From assembly GCA_039183635.1 (NCBI GenBank), contig JBCDBL010000147.1, forward strand, positions 1 through 8,897: a stretch of 8,897 bases of DNA, in the 5' to 3' direction. Below the pieces are notes generated by a model. That model was not told where the DNA came from. It made no database searches and saw only the letters and a list, made by a program, of their open reading frames with translations. The position numbers were made by a program, and so were the translations under genes. Each line of letters begins with the position of its first letter. Positions within the stretch are counted from its first letter, which is position 1. Shown here in pieces: positions 7,301 to 8,897 of this stretch. Origin of the DNA: JBCDBL01 sp039183635. Lineage in GTDB: Bacteria > Pseudomonadota > Alphaproteobacteria > Caulobacterales > Parvularculaceae.

Positions 7301-7937
7301 GGGGTTGTCCGGCACAGGGCCGAAAGCAGGGGGACCGAACTATCTTTTACGCATGTCGCGGCCCGAAGACGCATCCGAAGCCGCCGGCGATATCGCCCTT
7401 AGAGAGGAGAATGCGCCAAAGGCGTTGATGGACGCCGTTGCGGCGGCGCAGCTGGCGTTTCGCGAACGTCCTCCCTCCCAAACCGCGTCCACCGTTCTGC
7501 CGGGACCGACGGGAGAGCGCAACACGCTGTCGGAGGCGCCCCGCGGGGTCATACTGTGTCTCGGCGGACCTTCTCCTGACGACTTTACAAAACAGGTCGA
7601 CAAAGCCCGGGCCGCCGGAAACGTCGTCATAGCCTTCGCACCACAGAGCGCTCTAAAACATCTAATGCACACGGACGACCGGTATGTCACCTCGGTGGAT
7701 TACGGCGACGTTTTGCCGTTAGGAGCGCTTGATGTCCAAGGCATAGACGGCGTTGCATTAGACGGCGGCGCGCAAACCCGGAACGCCGTTGCGGCCCGCC
7801 TCGCTCGGCGGGACGGACCGCTCATACCGCTGCTGTCGTCCCGGGACGGGCCTTACCGATTTTCGGTCGAGCGTACGTTAACCATAAACACGACAGCGGC
7901 CGGCGGCGACGTGGCGCTTCTGTCCCTTGACGCCTGA
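4341..7937 (+). CDS. putA: Bifunctional proline dehydrogenase / L-glutamate gamma-semialdehyde dehydrogenase PutA
   Basis: PutA oxidises proline to P5C with FAD, passing electrons to membrane quinone, then oxidises glutamate semialdehyde to glutamate with NAD+. An alpha-helical N-terminal region (to about 195) precedes the proline dehydrogenase barrel. The barrel shows YSYDMLGEAA (200-209), SVKLSALHPRYE (249-260), IDAEEAERL, VVQAYQRRA, RLVKGAYWDGEIKRAQ (353-368), and the substrate-binding YLVRRLLENGANSSFV (465-480). The aldehyde dehydrogenase part has ISPWNFPLA (679-687), the FTGSTETA NAD loop, E784 in AETGG and catalytic C818 in GQRCSALR. An extra C-terminal domain ends in NTTAAGGDVALLS, the tail motif also present in E. 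coli PutA. At 1198 residues, with no N-terminal ribbon-helix-helix domain, it fits the longer non-DNA-binding (type B-like) PutAs and cannot repress itself. The ATG at 4341 follows GGGAA by 7 nt. A TTG at 4281 would add 20 unfamiliar residues and overlap the likely transcription start, so I rejected it. Confidence 0.96.
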   Translation: MIFEETPPASSRIAVRDMLFAPEAPLVRRLAAAAQHRPEEDERITERARAFVEQARSEAARSGLIEAFLQEYGLATEEGVALMRLAEAMLRTPDAATADALIRDKLSDADWAGHAGGSVSALVNVSTRALMLTAGWLDATDASGGLMDRVKNLSGRIGAPAVRAGVAQAMRILGDQFVLGQTIEAALHRARPHEARGYAYSYDMLGEAAHTEEDAKRYTESYADAIAGIAAAAASDARGDDFRTAPGVSVKLSALHPRYETGQRERVLAELVPRVERLARAARAGGIGLNIDAEEAERLDISLDVIEAVAVAADLKDWPGLGVVVQAYQRRADAVLDWLADLARRRGAPLMVRLVKGAYWDGEIKRAQVLGLETYPVFTRKAHTDVSYLACARKMLSLGDVFYPQFATHNAHTAAAILETAENRNGFEFQRLHGMGETLHDALVAAGARSRIYAPVGGHRDLLPYLVRRLLENGANSSFVNQLFDPETAVSEIIENPVASALAHDGAPNPQIPAPRDHLGDRRSAAGFDLTDPATLKRLSTDFTHETLQSTAAPVISGKTRTGATSPVHNPAFKGETVGYTIETSPEDLNAALGAAKDAATGWAAQPPAARARILRRAADALEADAPAFMAMAVREAGKTWPDALAEVREAVDFLRYYADEAEGSGMAGRRGLGVMACISPWNFPLAIFLGQVAGALAAGNAVIAKPAEQTPLIAAAATRLLHRAGVPADVLHFVPGDGLSVGAPLTADRRIDGVCFTGSTETAMAIARTLGDTGRGAAPLIAETGGINAMIVDSTALLEQAVMDAVESAFQSAGQRCSALRLLCVQEDVADAFCTMLAGAMAKLNLGDPARFSTDVGPLIDADAQDGIAAHIAEMERTARLIARTPAAQQGVDGTFLRPVAFEIENVADLKKEVFGPVLHVVRFPAQELNALLDAINAKGYGLTLGLHTRIDETVLDVAAKARVGNLYVNRNQIGAVVGVQPFGGEGLSGTGPKAGGPNYLLRMSRPEDASEAAGDIALREENAPKALMDAVAAAQLAFRERPPSQTASTVLPGPTGERNTLSEAPRGVILCLGGPSPDDFTKQVDKARAAGNVVIAFAPQSALKHLMHTDDRYVTSVDYGDVLPLGALDVQGIDGVALDGGAQTRNAVAARLARRDGPLIPLLSSRDGPYRFSVERTLTINTTAAGGDVALLSLDA

Positions 7938-7980
7938 AGTCGTTCTTTCGCCCAACTTGTCGCAATAGGCCGCCGCCTCA

Positions 7981-8009
7981 CCGACCGGCGCTTGTCCCGC
8001 GCCGGTCGG
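7981..8009 (+). terminator. GC-rich hairpin downstream of putA
   Basis: A perfect 11-bp inverted repeat (CCGACCGGCGC at 7981-7991, GCGCCGGTCGG at 7999-8009) with a 7-nt loop begins 43 bp after the putA stop codon. Position and strength suggest transcript end or 3' stabilisation. No T run follows (the next bases are GCGCGCTAG), so it is not a textbook intrinsic terminator on the plus strand. It is the only notable structure in the 125 bp between putA and the kinase gene, apart from TTGACG at 8025-8030, a possible -35 with only a poor -10 (TGCATC, 8048-8053). Confidence 0.5.
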
Positions 8010-8062
8010 GCGCGCTAGTCTCGCTTGACGCGGAGAACGCAACACTTTGCATCAAAGAGTCT

Positions 8063-8897
8063 ATGGCGAACACACAGACCCAGGCGGAGATTCAAACCTC
8101 CGAAAACACGCTGCCCGCGGCCATCGCCGGCGCCGCCGGCCGCACCCGCCGCGCGGCGCTTTGGGCCCTTGCGAAGAAGGGCCGCTTGTTCTGGACCTTG
8201 CAGACCGTGGGCTGGACCGGTTTTTTCCTCATGCATTTGTTAAGCGCCGTCGGCTACGGCAAAGAGTGGGGATACGGCGTTTACTCCCTCGCCTCGGCGG
8301 TGATCGGCTTTGTTTTCACATCCCTCGCGATGCGCCCGGTGTTCCGGGCGATATGGAAGAAGCCGCCCTTTGTCGTCTTGTCCGTGGCCCTGGCGACAAC
8401 GGCGCTGTGCGCCCTTGGCGTGACCATATCAAAAGCCCACGCCTACCGCCTTCTCATAGAACCGGCCTGGGCGCCGGCGTCCTGGCTCGGCTATATGACG
8501 GACGTTCAGTTCAACCTTTATATTATCTTGTCCTGGGCCGGATTTTACTTTGTTATCAACTATTACATGATGCTGCGCGATCAAAAGGAGCAGGCGCTCC
8601 AGTCCGCGCGCCTCGCCGATCAGGCGCAGCTGAAAATGCTGCGCTATCAGCTCAATCCGCATTTTTTGTTCAATACACTGAACGCCGTATCGACCCTGGT
8701 CCTCGACAAGCAGACGGAGCCGGCCAACGCCATGTTAACGCGGCTGTCGGCCTTTTTGCGCTATTCCCTCGATTCCGACCCACTGCAAAAAACAACCTTT
8801 GCGGAGGAATTGCGGGCGCTGGAGCTCTACCTCCATATTGAAAAGGCGCGGTTCCAGGATCGCCTGAAACTTGAGATCGATGTCGACCCGAAAGCCC
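8063..8897 (+). CDS. LytS/YehU-type membrane sensor histidine kinase, 3' end cut by the window
   Basis: The reading frame runs from ATG at 8063 to the window end with no stop: 278 codons plus one base. A polar N-terminal tail (1-40) is followed by four likely membrane segments, near 45-64, 72-92, 102-122 and 149-170. A charged helical linker (171-192) leads to the kinase core. The phosphoacceptor motif LRYQLNPHFLFNTLNAVS (193-210) is diagnostic of the His_kinase (LytS/YehU, PF06580) family, with H200 as phosphorylation site. The following SAFLRYSLDSD and EELRALELYLHIEKARFQDRL segments also match this family. The ATPase domain lies beyond the edge. Kinases of this group usually signal to a LytTR-type response regulator, often encoded next door, and none is visible here. 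There is no periplasmic sensor domain, so the signal is probably sensed in or near the membrane and is unknown. The ribosome binding site is weak (AAAGAG only 3 nt from the ATG), making the start likely but not certain. Confidence 0.9.
   Translation, partial: MANTQTQAEIQTSENTLPAAIAGAAGRTRRAALWALAKKGRLFWTLQTVGWTGFFLMHLLSAVGYGKEWGYGVYSLASAVIGFVFTSLAMRPVFRAIWKKPPFVVLSVALATTALCALGVTISKAHAYRLLIEPAWAPASWLGYMTDVQFNLYIILSWAGFYFVINYYMMLRDQKEQALQSARLADQAQLKMLRYQLNPHFLFNTLNAVSTLVLDKQTEPANAMLTRLSAFLRYSLDSDPLQKTTFAEELRALELYLHIEKARFQDRLKLEIDVDPKA

Noticed and set aside
8047..8841. Plus-strand open frame of 264 codons overlapping the kinase gene.
   Set aside because: The frame starting at 8063 encodes clear LytS-family motifs; this one is out of frame with it, arginine-rich and has no recognisable domain.

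Overview
The window is GC-rich and densely coding, and it reads as ordinary chromosome of a proteobacterium, most likely an alphaproteobacterium. That placement is inferred from the gene families, from the type of PutA, and above all from putA lying divergently beside an Lrp/AsnC-family regulator, an arrangement known from several alphaproteobacteria. No transposase, phage gene, CRISPR array, tRNA or rRNA was seen, and no gene looks broken.

Left part (1-3692, minus strand): a two-gene fatty-acid beta-oxidation operon. A thiolase gene (2305-3513) comes first and a fused enoyl-CoA hydratase / 3-hydroxyacyl-CoA dehydrogenase gene (73-2262) follows 42 bp later. Together they encode the alpha and beta parts of a trifunctional-type complex. 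A hairpin at 19-41 probably ends the transcript. The 179 bp in front of the thiolase gene holds the likely promoter region, including a palindromic element at 3642-3665 that resembles fatty-acid-responsive TetR-family (PsrA-like) operators.

Middle part (3693-7937): the proline catabolism locus. An Lrp/AsnC regulator (3693-4166, minus) is divergent from putA (4341-7937, plus), which encodes a bifunctional proline dehydrogenase / glutamate-semialdehyde dehydrogenase of 1198 residues. The enzyme has no N-terminal ribbon-helix-helix DNA-binding domain but has an extended C-terminal domain. Regulation therefore probably falls to the neighbouring Lrp-type protein. The AT-rich region between them (about 4176-4261) carries three palindromes at about 31 bp intervals, which look like its operator.

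Right part (7938-8897, plus): a strong GC hairpin follows putA, and then the first 278 codons of a LytS/YehU-type membrane sensor histidine kinase run off the window edge.

Proline and fatty-acid oxidation both deliver electrons to the respiratory chain and carbon to the TCA cycle, so the window reads as a small catabolic neighbourhood with a signalling gene beside it. I found no evidence for a new biological system. The regulatory DNA between the Lrp-type gene and putA is the part most worth following up.
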